The notes under the pieces: generated by a model | Told to the model about the DNA's origin: nothing | The model's database searches: none | What the model saw: the letters and a program-made list of their open reading frames with translations, nothing else | Shown: positions 1 to 6,192 of the stretch, in pieces | Position numbering within the stretch: the stretch's first letter is position 1 | Layout of the letters: each line of letters starts with the position of its first letter | Assembly: GCA_021811745.1 (NCBI GenBank) | Contig: JAJZNH010000509.1 | Span: 1-10,488, forward strand | Direction of reading: 5' to 3' | Length of the DNA stretch: 10,488 nt | Source: Acidobacteriota bacterium | GTDB lineage: Bacteria; Acidobacteriota; Terriglobia; Terriglobales; Acidobacteriaceae | Program-made: the position numbers and the translations under genes

Positions 1-111
1 GTAAGGATTGCGCTCCAAGGCAGCTTGGGTAGAAACGCTCAACCACCCGCAGGCTCACGAATCGGCACCTGATATTTCACATGAAGTGCTTCCACCGAGC
101 GCAAACCGTTG

Positions 112-117
112 TATAAC
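112..117 (+). promoter_or_regulatory. candidate -10 element (TATAAC) of the ZIP transporter gene
   Basis: TATAAC matches the sigma-70 -10 consensus at five of six positions and lies about 46 nt upstream of the ATG at 164, which would give a leader of about 40 nt containing the ribosome binding site. The only -35 candidate at 17-bp spacing, CTTCCA at 89-94, is poor. A TTGT-N12-ACAA dyad (109-128) covers this position and could be an operator. Inference from consensus only. Confidence 0.3.
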
Positions 118-148
118 CAGGATAACAATCGATCCAGAAACCGGCCGC

Positions 149-155
149 AAGGAGG
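149..155 (+). promoter_or_regulatory. ribosome binding site AAGGAGG that sets the ZIP start
   Basis: A near-perfect Shine-Dalgarno sequence, AAGGAGG, sits 8 nt before the ATG at 164. It argues for that start over the upstream TTG at 8, which is in the same open frame but would add 52 residues of hydrophilic sequence unlike a ZIP N-terminus. Confidence 0.85.
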
Positions 156-163
156 CAGTCGCC

Positions 164-910
164 ATGCTCGTCTGGTCAATTGCCGTTGCCGCGCTTATCG
201 CGAGCGTAGGCGTTGTTGCTGCGTCCGCGCTTCTTCTGTTTTCTAGTCAAAGTTTTTGCAGTAACATGGTGCCGCGGCTGGTCAGTTTCGCCGTAGGCAC
301 GCTGTTGGCCAGCGCCTTTCTCGGACTGCTCCCCGGCGCTCTCGCAGGCGCGGACGCATCTCCGGTCCTGCTCACCACGCTCGTGGGGATCCTGGTCTTC
401 TTCTCACTGGAGAAGCTGCTGATCTGGCGCCACTGCCACCAGCCAGGATGCCAGCTTCACGACTCATCCGGCACCCTCATCCTGGTCGGCGATGCATTCC
501 ATAACTTCGTTGACGGCGTGGTCATTGCTTCCACGTTTCTGCAATCGATGGAACTTGGAATCTCCACAACGGTGGCGATCATTGCCCACGAAGTTCCTCA
601 GGAACTCGGTGATTTTGGAATTCTGCTGAACAGCGGTTATGGACGGGCAAGAGCATTCGCTTACAACTCGCTCTCAGCCTCCACCACTCTGCTCGGCGCA
701 GGGCTGACCTATTTCGCGATTGCGCAGGTGCAGCAGATCATTCCCTTTGTCCTGGCGGTTTCGGCGGCAAGTTTTCTTTACATCGGCATGGCCGATCTGA
801 TCCCGGCCCTCCACCGCGACGTCCATCCCGCAACCGTGGTGCAGCAGCTTCTGCTGGTCCTCGCAGGAGTATTTCTCATCGGCGTGATTCGAGGCGTCGG
901 CCACGGATGA
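164..910 (+). CDS. ZIP family divalent metal transporter
   Basis: This 248-residue inner-membrane protein should import divalent metal ions such as zinc, iron or manganese. About eight hydrophobic segments are visible, starting near residues 5, 37, 66, 103, 132, 165, 191 and 224, as in other ZIP proteins. The two signature metal-site helices are intact: GDAFHNFVDG (residues 109-118; H113, N114, D117) and AHEVPQELGDF (residues 141-151; H142, E143, Q146, E147). The HNxxDG plus HExPQELGDF wording is closer to LIV-1/ZupT-like ZIPs than to the HNxPEG type. The loop between the third and fourth segments holds a small His/Cys cluster (H90, C91, H92, C96, H99) that may collect metal. The gene stands alone on this strand, with 144 bp before the next gene. 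The exact metal cannot be read from sequence. Confidence 0.92.
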   Translation: MLVWSIAVAALIASVGVVAASALLLFSSQSFCSNMVPRLVSFAVGTLLASAFLGLLPGALAGADASPVLLTTLVGILVFFSLEKLLIWRHCHQPGCQLHDSSGTLILVGDAFHNFVDGVVIASTFLQSMELGISTTVAIIAHEVPQELGDFGILLNSGYGRARAFAYNSLSASTTLLGAGLTYFAIAQVQQIIPFVLAVSAASFLYIGMADLIPALHRDVHPATVVQQLLLVLAGVFLIGVIRGVGHG

Positions 911-1041
911 CGCGGACCGCAAACGCCAAAGTTTGGGCTGCGAGAACGCCCCTGATGCCGGCGGCGCGTGGGAAGTTGTCGTGGAGCGTGCCGCCCTTGT
1001 GGTCCCGGTATAGCAGCGAAAGGCGCGCCGGCGCCTGAATG

Positions 1042-1047
1042 TACACT
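1042..1047 (+). promoter_or_regulatory. candidate -10 element (TACACT) for a leaderless hydrolase transcript
   Basis: TACACT ends 7 nt before the ATG at 1055, so a transcript started from it would begin at or next to the start codon. No Shine-Dalgarno sequence precedes that ATG and no good -35 hexamer is visible. The same arrangement occurs at 9766-9771. Inference from spacing only. Confidence 0.35.
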
Positions 1048-1054
1048 CGTCTGC

Positions 1055-2119
1055 ATGCGTAAACTCGCCTTCCGATCCCTGTCCTTTCTGTTTCTGTCCG
1101 CTGCTGTGTTGGTTTCTATGTCCGTAGCCGGCCAGGCGCAGTCGCCTGCCGCCGCCGGCCAACTGCACTTTGCCAACCTGGGATTCTGCAAGCTGGTGAG
1201 TGGCAAAGAGATCAAGGATTGCCGCCTGGGTTACCGGACGTGGGGCAAGCTGAACGCGCGGCATTCCAATGCCGTTCTCTTCCCTACCTGGTTCGGCGGC
1301 ACCAGCGCGCAACTGGTTGCTTCAGTCGGTGCCAACAAGCTGGTGGATCCGGCAAAGTACTTCGTAATCGCGGTGGATGCGCTCGGCGACGGCGTTTCCT
1401 CCTCGCCGTCCAACTCCGTCACGCAGCATGGCACGGACTTCCCGGCCTTCACCGAGCAGGACATGGTGAATGCCGAATACCGTCTGGCGACGGAGACCCT
1501 CCATCTGAAACACCTGCACGCCGTGATTGGGATCTCCATGGGTGGCCAACAGACCTTCGAGTGGATGGTGGACTATCCCGGATTCATGGACGAAGCAATC
1601 CCCATCGTCGGATCACCGCGCCCCAACAGCCGCGACCTGCTGCTGCATCGCACCGATATGTACGCTATCGAATCCGATCCCGCCTGGCAGCACGGCCGCT
1701 ATGCGCAATCACCGCCGGTTCCGCTCGCCGAGCTGATCTGGCAACTGAACCTGACCACGCCGGAGAACTTTGTACGCACCCATTCGCGGACCGCAGTCGA
1801 GAAAGACTACCGGGGATGGCTCAGCAAAGGCATTCTGCCCTTCGATGCCAACGACTGGCTCGCGCAGCTTAACGCGATCATTCATCTCGATGTGGCGCAC
1901 GGCGGCTCGATGGAGGCTGCGGCCAAAAGGGTGAAGGCACGGGTGCTGATCGTTTCCTCGGCACAAGATCACATGGTCAATCCGCAGCCAGCGCTCCACT
2001 TCGCGCGCCGGATCGGAGCGAAGGTCATCCTGCTCCACGGAGACTGCGGCCACGAGGCCCCGACCTGCGAAGCAGCGACACTGGACCCGCAGGTGCGCGC
2101 GTTTCTCGACGGGCGCTGA
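1055..2119 (+). CDS. exported alpha/beta hydrolase, homoserine O-acetyltransferase (MetX)-like fold
   Basis: This 354-residue protein begins with a clear signal peptide (basic MRKLAFR, a hydrophobic stretch to about residue 25, likely cut after GQA at 28), so it acts outside the cytoplasm. The body resembles the MetX-like branch of alpha/beta hydrolases: LGYRTWGKLN (58-67), then NAVLFPTWFGGT (72-83). The triad is readable: S161 in the GISMGG elbow, D305 in SSAQDHMV and H333 in GDCGHEA. True MetX enzymes are cytosolic acetyl-CoA transferases, and no methionine genes lie nearby, so an exported esterase or acyl-transfer role is more likely; the substrate is unknown. The only four cysteines form two close pairs (C45/C56 and C331/C338), which fits disulfides in an exported enzyme. 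A GTG at 968 is in frame, but the signal peptide supports 1055. The gene ends 6 bp from the end of convergent glyS. Confidence 0.88.
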   Translation: MRKLAFRSLSFLFLSAAVLVSMSVAGQAQSPAAAGQLHFANLGFCKLVSGKEIKDCRLGYRTWGKLNARHSNAVLFPTWFGGTSAQLVASVGANKLVDPAKYFVIAVDALGDGVSSSPSNSVTQHGTDFPAFTEQDMVNAEYRLATETLHLKHLHAVIGISMGGQQTFEWMVDYPGFMDEAIPIVGSPRPNSRDLLLHRTDMYAIESDPAWQHGRYAQSPPVPLAELIWQLNLTTPENFVRTHSRTAVEKDYRGWLSKGILPFDANDWLAQLNAIIHLDVAHGGSMEAAAKRVKARVLIVSSAQDHMVNPQPALHFARRIGAKVILLHGDCGHEAPTCEAATLDPQVRAFLDGR

Positions 2120-2125
2120 TGGCAG

Positions 2126-4225
2126 CTAGGAGACGACGATCTCGCTGAAGTCGGCGATGGTGGAGAAGTTGCTGAGGACAGCGCTGATGAGTCCCAGGTG
2201 CGCGCCGCGAAGCTTCTCGTCTGGGTCGAGGACCATCACCTTGTCGAAGAACATGTCCACGGCGGGCCGCAGCGTGGCGATGAGGGCGAGCGCCTCGCTG
2301 TAAGTGCGCAGTTGACGCAGGCTCGCTACCTCGGGCGCCAGCGTGGCGGCCTCGTCGGCGAGCCGCCGCGCATCGGGCGCGAGTTGAACGCCCACAGGGG
2401 AACCCACGGCAAAGCCCTTTTCCGCAGCCTGGCGCAGGATGTTCTTGATGCGCTTGAAGGCGGCGGAGATGGCGGCGAAGTCCTCGGAGCCGCGCACCGC
2501 GGTGAGGGCCCGGGCGCGGGCGATGGCGTCGCGCACGTCGTCGGCGTCCGCGGCCAGCACCGCGTTCACTACGTCGTAGGCGAAGCCGCGCACATCTTTC
2601 AGGTAGAAGTTCAGCCGCTCGCGCAGGAAGGTCGCGACCTGCTCCCGGTTATCCTTGTTGCCGCTCTCGCCTGCCGCGGCAGCATCCACAACCTCAGTCA
2701 GCGTCAGCGGCAGCTTCGACTCGGCCAGGATCTTCACCACGCCGTTGGCGGCGCGGCGCAAGGCGAATGGATCTTTGGAGCCGGTGGGCGCGTTGCCGAT
2801 GGCGAACATGGCCGTGATGGTCTGGATGCGATCGGCCAGTCCCAGCACCTGGCCTTCGACGGTGGCCGGAATGGCATCCTCGGTTGAAGCAGGCATGTAC
2901 TGGCTGTAGATGGCGCGGGCGACCGTTTCGCCCAATCCCTGCGCGCGCGCGTAGAGCCCGCCGATCACCCCTTGCAGCTCGGTAAACTCCTTTACCAGCT
3001 CGGTGGTGAGGTCGGTCTTGGCCAGGCGCACGGCGTTCGTCAGCCGGTACATGTCAAAGGAGACGCTGTAGTCGCTGTACAGCTTACGGGTCAGATTTTC
3101 AGTGACCCGCAGGTTTTGCTCGGTCTTCCAGGCGTAGCTGCCCAGCTCCTTCTGGAAGGTGACGTGTTCCAGGCTCTCGACGCGTGTGGCCAGCGGCGTC
3201 TTCTGGTCGAAGTCCCAGAAGAAGCGCGCATCCTTGAAGCGGGCGCGGAGCACGCGGGCGTTGCCGTGGCGGATGATGGCCGCACCTTTCTCATCCACGC
3301 GCGTGTTCAGCACCGCGAGGAAATGCGGCGCCAATTTGCCGTTTGCGTCTTCCACGGCGAAATACTTCTGGTGGTCGCGCATGACGGTGACCAGGACTTC
3401 TTCGGGCAGGGCCAGGTACTCGGGCTCGAAGCCGCCCAGGATGACCGTGGGCCACTCGGTGAGATGAACGACGGTTTCGACCAGCGGCTCGTCTTCGCGC
3501 CAGCGCGCGCCGGGGATAGTGCGCGTGGTGGCGTCCAGGGCCTTGCGGATGATCTGACGCCGCTCGGCAACCTCCACAACCACAGCTGCGCCGCGCAGAG
3601 CTTTGGAGTAGTTCCGTGCCGTGTCGATGACGACGGGCTTTGCTCCGTGCAGTACGCGATGGCCGCGGCTTTCGCGGCCGGCGGCGATGCCGGCGATTTC
3701 GAGGGGAACGATCTTGGCGTCGAGCAGGGCCACCACCCAGCGCACCGGGCGGACGAATCGCTCCGGCTTTCCCGCGCGCCAGTACATGTTCTTGGCCCAG
3801 TAAAGAGCGAGGACCTCCTTGGGCAGTTCCGAGGCCAGGATCGCAGCCGCGGTGCGGCCGGGACGCTTGACCGTCGCGCTCACATATTCGCCCTTGGGGG
3901 TGGAGATCTTCTGGAGAGCGGCGACTGGGACGCCGGCCTTCTTGGCAAAAGCCTGGGCAGGGGGTGCGGGCGCTCCGTCCTTAAAGGCCACCTTCCATGA
4001 GGGGCCGGTCAACTGCTCCTCGGTGTCGGCTTGCTTGTCCAGAACCCCTTCGGCCAGAACAGCCAGGCGGCGCGGCGTGGAGTAGGTGCTGAGCTTGCCG
4101 CCCTCGGCGAGCAGCCGCTCGCGCGTGAGCAGATCGTTGACGCGGCGGCCCAACTCGGCTTCCGCGGCGGCGATCATGCGGGAGGGGACCTCTTCGAGGC
4201 CGAGTTCAAATAAGAAATCAGACAT
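2126..4225 (-). CDS. glyS: glycyl-tRNA synthetase, beta subunit
   Basis: This gene encodes the 699-residue beta subunit of the alpha2-beta2 glycyl-tRNA synthetase, which charges tRNA-Gly in the cytoplasm; the beta subunit mainly binds the tRNA. Family landmarks appear in order: FLFELGLEEVPSRM at residues 4-17, RFVRPVRWVVALLD at 156-169, GNARVLRARFKDARFFWD at 321-338, ELQGVIGGLYA at 416-426, TGSKDPFALRRAANG at 481-495, and a C-terminal DALR-type anticodon-binding region ending FFDKVMVLDPDE (659-670). The length is close to the E. coli protein (689). The ATG at 4225 is preferred over an in-frame GTG at 4237 because MSDFLFELG is the normal N-terminus; an AGGAAG lies about 11 nt upstream. The gene follows glyQ after 127 bp and is probably co-transcribed with it. 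No terminator fits in the 6 bp before the convergent hydrolase gene. Confidence 0.97.
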   Translation of the reverse strand: MSDFLFELGLEEVPSRMIAAAEAELGRRVNDLLTRERLLAEGGKLSTYSTPRRLAVLAEGVLDKQADTEEQLTGPSWKVAFKDGAPAPPAQAFAKKAGVPVAALQKISTPKGEYVSATVKRPGRTAAAILASELPKEVLALYWAKNMYWRAGKPERFVRPVRWVVALLDAKIVPLEIAGIAAGRESRGHRVLHGAKPVVIDTARNYSKALRGAAVVVEVAERRQIIRKALDATTRTIPGARWREDEPLVETVVHLTEWPTVILGGFEPEYLALPEEVLVTVMRDHQKYFAVEDANGKLAPHFLAVLNTRVDEKGAAIIRHGNARVLRARFKDARFFWDFDQKTPLATRVESLEHVTFQKELGSYAWKTEQNLRVTENLTRKLYSDYSVSFDMYRLTNAVRLAKTDLTTELVKEFTELQGVIGGLYARAQGLGETVARAIYSQYMPASTEDAIPATVEGQVLGLADRIQTITAMFAIGNAPTGSKDPFALRRAANGVVKILAESKLPLTLTEVVDAAAAGESGNKDNREQVATFLRERLNFYLKDVRGFAYDVVNAVLAADADDVRDAIARARALTAVRGSEDFAAISAAFKRIKNILRQAAEKGFAVGSPVGVQLAPDARRLADEAATLAPEVASLRQLRTYSEALALIATLRPAVDMFFDKVMVLDPDEKLRGAHLGLISAVLSNFSTIADFSEIVVS

Positions 4226-4254
4226 AAGTTCGCGCACTTCCTAAACTTTTCTAT

Positions 4255-4274
4255 GGCCGAATGTGCTTTCGGCC
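4255..4274 (-). repeat. perfect 7-bp hairpin upstream of glyS
   Basis: GGCCGAA (4255-4261) and TTCGGCC (4268-4274) form a perfect stem around a 6-nt loop. In the glyQS transcript it ends about 30 nt before the glyS start codon. The bases that follow on the minus strand are ATAGAAAAG, not a T-run, so it is not an intrinsic terminator. It may slow exonucleases or serve as a processing site, or simply be part of a repeat element. Confidence 0.6.
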
Positions 4275-4350
4275 TTCAGCCGTCAGCTTCTTTCGTGCTG
4301 CCTGAAGCGGTATCCATGTGTAACCAGCAAGCTGAAAGCCGGGAGCCGAG
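4268..4350 (-). repeat. imperfect 22-bp inverted repeat filling the glyQ-glyS spacer
   Basis: The arms at 4268-4289 and 4329-4350 match at 15 of 22 positions as inverted repeats, with the seven loop-proximal bases (CAGCTT and its neighbour) matching without a break. They enclose about 39 nt. Both arms are built from short GCTGA/AGCC-type words, which gives the look of a dispersed intergenic repeat. The first arm shares 4268-4274 with the smaller hairpin, so the two structures cannot form together. Function is unknown. Confidence 0.45.
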
Positions 4351-4352
4351 AT

Positions 4353-5315
4353 CTAAGAACTCGTTTCCACAGCTTGCTGTTGCGCATACGCCTTCGCCAC
4401 GCCCACCGCCAAATTGCGGATGCGGCCAATGACGCCCACGCGCTCGGTGACGCTGACGGCCCCGCGCGCATCGAGCAGGTTGAACAGGTGCGAGCATTTG
4501 AGCGCCAGCTCATACGTGGCCAGCAGCGGAAAGCGGCGCTTCTCCACGGCATTGGCGGTTGCGCCGGCCATCAGCGAGTTTGCTTGCGTGAGCAGCGTCT
4601 GCGCTTCGGCCTCGTACAGATTGAAGTGTGTCCAGAGCTTGTCGATCTCGGCCGTCTCGAAGTCGTAGACAGAGAATTGCAGCTCCTCGGCCAGACGCAC
4701 ATCGCCGTAGGTGACCGCGGCGCCGGTTTCGGGATCGCGCGCCCACACGATGTCGTAGATCGAATCCACGTCCTGCAGAAACGCCGCGATGCGCTCCATT
4801 CCGTAGGTGAGCTCGGCCGAGATGGGATCGAGGTCGAGACCGCCGCACTGCTGGAAGTAAGTGAACTGGGTGATCTCCAGTCCGTCGAGCATCACCTGCC
4901 AGCCCACGCCCCAAGCGCCGCCCGCGGGCCACTCCCAGTTGTCCTCCTCGAACTTCAGGTCGTGGTGCGCGAGGTCGATGCCCATGGCTTCGAGCGACTC
5001 CAGGTAAAGCTCCTGCACGTTCTCCGGCGGCGGCTTGAGGATGAGCTGGAACTGGGTGTGCTTGAAGAGCCGGTTGGGGTTTTCGCCGTAGCGGCCGTCG
5101 GCAGGCCGCCGCGAGGGCTGCGCGTAGCCGACGCGGTAAGGTTTGGGTCCGAGCACACGCAGAAAGGTCTCCGGCGCCATGGTGCCCGCGCCTACCTCCA
5201 CGTCGTAGGGCTGCTGGAGCACGCAGCCTCGCTCGGCCCAGAATGCCTGCAAACGGAAGAGCAGGTCTTGAAAGGTGAGCGGAGATTTCGTTGAGACTGA
5301 TTGGGTTGTGGCCAC
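4353..5315 (-). CDS. glyQ: glycyl-tRNA synthetase, alpha subunit
   Basis: This 320-residue protein is the catalytic alpha subunit, a class II synthetase that forms glycyl-adenylate and works with GlyS. It opens with [20 protein letters not shown] (13-32), then the [15 protein letters not shown] block (42-56), class II motif 2 around [20 protein letters not shown] (64-83), a [10 protein letters not shown] segment (151-160) and motif 3 [15 protein letters not shown] (167-181). The C-terminal [15 protein letters not shown] (278-292) is also typical. E. coli GlyQ has 303 residues. The frame stays open upstream to 5510, but that part is not family-like. The GTG at 5315 is the best start: it directly precedes the conserved N-terminus and lies about 26 nt after a predicted transcription start; the Shine-Dalgarno site is weak (GAGAGA). 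It is the first gene of the glyQS unit. Confidence 0.96.
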   Translation of the reverse strand: MATTQSVSTKSPLTFQDLLFRLQAFWAERGCVLQQPYDVEVGAGTMAPETFLRVLGPKPYRVGYAQPSRRPADGRYGENPNRLFKHTQFQLILKPPPENVQELYLESLEAMGIDLAHHDLKFEEDNWEWPAGGAWGVGWQVMLDGLEITQFTYFQQCGGLDLDPISAELTYGMERIAAFLQDVDSIYDIVWARDPETGAAVTYGDVRLAEELQFSVYDFETAEIDKLWTHFNLYEAEAQTLLTQANSLMAGATANAVEKRRFPLLATYELALKCSHLFNLLDARGAVSVTERVGVIGRIRNLAVGVAKAYAQQQAVETSS

Positions 5316-5347
5316 GCAGTGTCTCTCTCTGTTGGGACTCAAAGGAA

Positions 5348-5356
5348 ATTCTAGCA
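5348..5356 (-). promoter_or_regulatory. extended -10 promoter element upstream of glyQ
   Basis: On the minus strand the sequence reads TGCTAGAAT, an extended -10 (TGn plus TAGAAT, five of six matches to TATAAT). Transcription would start near 5341 and give a leader of about 26 nt before the GTG at 5315. No good -35 hexamer is visible at 16-18 bp, which extended -10 promoters can tolerate. It supports the chosen glyQ start. Confidence 0.5.
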
Positions 5357-5443
5357 GCCGGGTGCGAAGCGAACGCGTGACTGGCCCAATGTTAGTCAGA
5401 CTCAAAGAAGGATTTGGCAAGCCTGGATTGGCGGATCCTGCCC

Positions 5444-5530
5444 TGCGGCGTGCCCCGCCGCACCTCGTTGTGAAGCGGGACGGGGACAGTAAACGTTGTC
5501 CCTTCTGCAATTGCCCGTCATGCGCCGGGC
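5444..5530. repeat. cluster of three palindromes, REP-like
   Basis: Three perfect inverted repeats lie within 87 bp: TGCGGCG/CGCCGCA with a 5-nt loop (5444-5462), GGGACA/TGTCCC with an 8-nt loop (5483-5502) and GCCCG/CGGGC with an 8-nt loop (5513-5530). The middle one reads GGGGACAGTAAACGTTGTCC. Its wording resembles the dispersed palindromes linked to REP-associated tyrosine transposases in several phyla; that resemblance is from memory, not a search. No transposase gene is present. None is followed by a T-run, so they are not typical intrinsic terminators. Confidence 0.5.
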
Positions 5531-5568
5531 GTTCTGCATAACCGGATATTACTGCGGTTCCAGAGGTG

Positions 5569-5695
5569 CTAACCCAGAATGCGCCGCAACCGCTCGCCCA
5601 CCAGTTCGTGGGTCAAGGATTTTTGACGTTCCGGGCCGCCGCGCCGCGCGCACGGCCCGGCGCGATTCGACTTCTGGACTGAATTGCACTTCCAT
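5569..5695 (-). pseudogene. possible relic of a toxin-antitoxin antitoxin gene
   Basis: On the minus strand an ATG at 5695 begins MEVQFSPEVESR, which looks like the start of small CopG/ParD-type antitoxins. Further on, in a different frame, the sequence reads [17 protein letters not shown] and stops at 5569; this resembles the C-terminal end of such antitoxins (pattern: acidic or polar residues, LTHExVGxRLxxIL). Between the two parts the frame shifts and roughly the central half of a normal 80-90-residue antitoxin would be missing. No ribosome binding site precedes the ATG, and no toxin-like sequence follows. The similarity is by eye and short, so chance cannot be excluded. Confidence 0.3.
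5597..5660. repeat. three adjacent hairpins, one strongly GC-rich
   Basis: Consecutive inverted repeats are CCCAC/GTGGG (5597-5612), GTCAA/TTGAC (5612-5627) and CCGGGCCG/CGGCCCGG (5631-5638 with 5653-5660). The last has an 8-bp all-GC stem and a 14-nt GC-rich loop. They overlap the antitoxin-like relic. Neither strand has a T-run after the GC-rich stem, so a classical terminator is unlikely. They may be chance structure in GC-rich DNA, operator remnants or part of the nearby REP-like group. Confidence 0.4.
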
Positions 5696-5850
5696 GCGAC
5701 GAGAGCGGGAGGGAACACGCTTGTCGGCAACGCAGGTCTCCTTCGCCAGCAGCGCAGATCCCGCGAACCCACCAGTCTCGGTGCCAAGCGTCACAGACTC
5801 GGGAACTGCACCGGCTCAGACTCGGAAGCAAACGCGCCGGAGGTTTGGCT

Positions 5851-6042
5851 GTGGGAACAGAAGCCTGCACGAAGAATGCGCCCAAGATCAGGATCGAACA
5901 GCACTCGCTGGCGGGAATGCTGTGGTTTGCCGCCTGGCTCTTCACCATCGGGTATCTGCGCCTGAGCTTCTGGAAGGGCGTTCTGGCAATCGTCGTTTGG
6001 CCGTACTATATCGGCGCGCACGTCAGCGCTCTGATACGCTAA
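5851..6042 (+). CDS. small two-helix membrane protein of unknown function
   Basis: This 63-residue protein starts at a GTG placed 7 nt after a GGAGG (5839-5843); a TTG at 5845 is in frame but too close to that site. After a polar N-terminus (KNAPKIRIEQHS, residues 8-19) there are two hydrophobic segments, about 20-36 and 40-58, joined by a short RLSFWKG turn. The second carries the aromatic motif VVWPYYIGAH (48-57). The amphipathic layout, aromatic-rich helix borders and well-spaced ribosome binding site suggest a real inner-membrane microprotein rather than a chance frame. I do not recognise a named family. It is alone on its strand between glyQ and the CNNM gene (both minus), so context gives no function. 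Confidence 0.62.
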   Translation: MGTEACTKNAPKIRIEQHSLAGMLWFAAWLFTIGYLRLSFWKGVLAIVVWPYYIGAHVSALIR

Positions 6043-6192
6043 GCGCCGGCTCCGGTGGGCTGAATGTGCTGTGGCGGCCAGCCTCGCTGCCTATAAGAGT
6101 TCAGTCAATGGGGCGTAGCTGCGCAGTTGCGGCGCGGATCGCCGGCTGCAGTGGCGAGATCATGGTACGCCGGCTATGGGCGCAAGAAGTCT

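Larger units (their letters stand above)
5316..5850. other. gene-poor region between glyQ and the small membrane protein gene
   Basis: This 535-bp stretch separates divergent genes. It holds the likely glyQ promoter (near 5348-5356), a group of palindromes (5444-5530), a second group of hairpins (5597-5660) and a possible decayed antitoxin gene on the minus strand (5569-5695). Open frames crossing it, such as the plus-strand frame starting at 5496, show no recognisable protein and no consistent ribosome binding site. No T-box features (AGGGTGGNACCGCG-type antiterminator or specifier loop) are visible upstream of glyQ. Confidence 0.6.

Noticed and set aside
8..163. 52-codon N-terminal extension of the ZIP gene from a TTG
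   Set aside because: A strong ribosome binding site precedes the ATG at 164, and the extension is hydrophilic and unlike ZIP proteins.
1055..2119. Calling this gene metX (methionine biosynthesis)
   Set aside because: The protein has a signal peptide and no methionine-pathway neighbours, which does not fit a cytosolic acetyl-CoA-dependent enzyme.
2972..4000. Long plus-strand open frame (342 codons) opposite glyS
   Set aside because: It lies antisense to well-conserved glyS sequence, its translation has no recognisable domain, and long shadow frames are common in GC-rich genes.
4263..5294. Long plus-strand open frame (343 codons) opposite glyQ
   Set aside because: Antisense to glyQ with a composition (many Arg, Leu, Glu, Val) typical of the reverse frame of a GC-rich gene; no ribosome binding site or domain.
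5316..5510. 65-codon N-terminal extension of GlyQ, or a T-box leader
   Set aside because: The extension is not family-like and a promoter element lies inside it. The leader after the predicted start is only about 26 nt, and no T-box box or specifier structure is visible.
5631..5660. GC-rich stem as an intrinsic terminator
   Set aside because: There is no run of T after the stem on either strand, and no gene ends just before it.
6043..6192. Searched for a small gene, tRNA or terminator between the small membrane protein and CNNM genes
   Set aside because: No tRNA-like fold, convincing hairpin with T-run, or supported frame was seen in these 150 bp.
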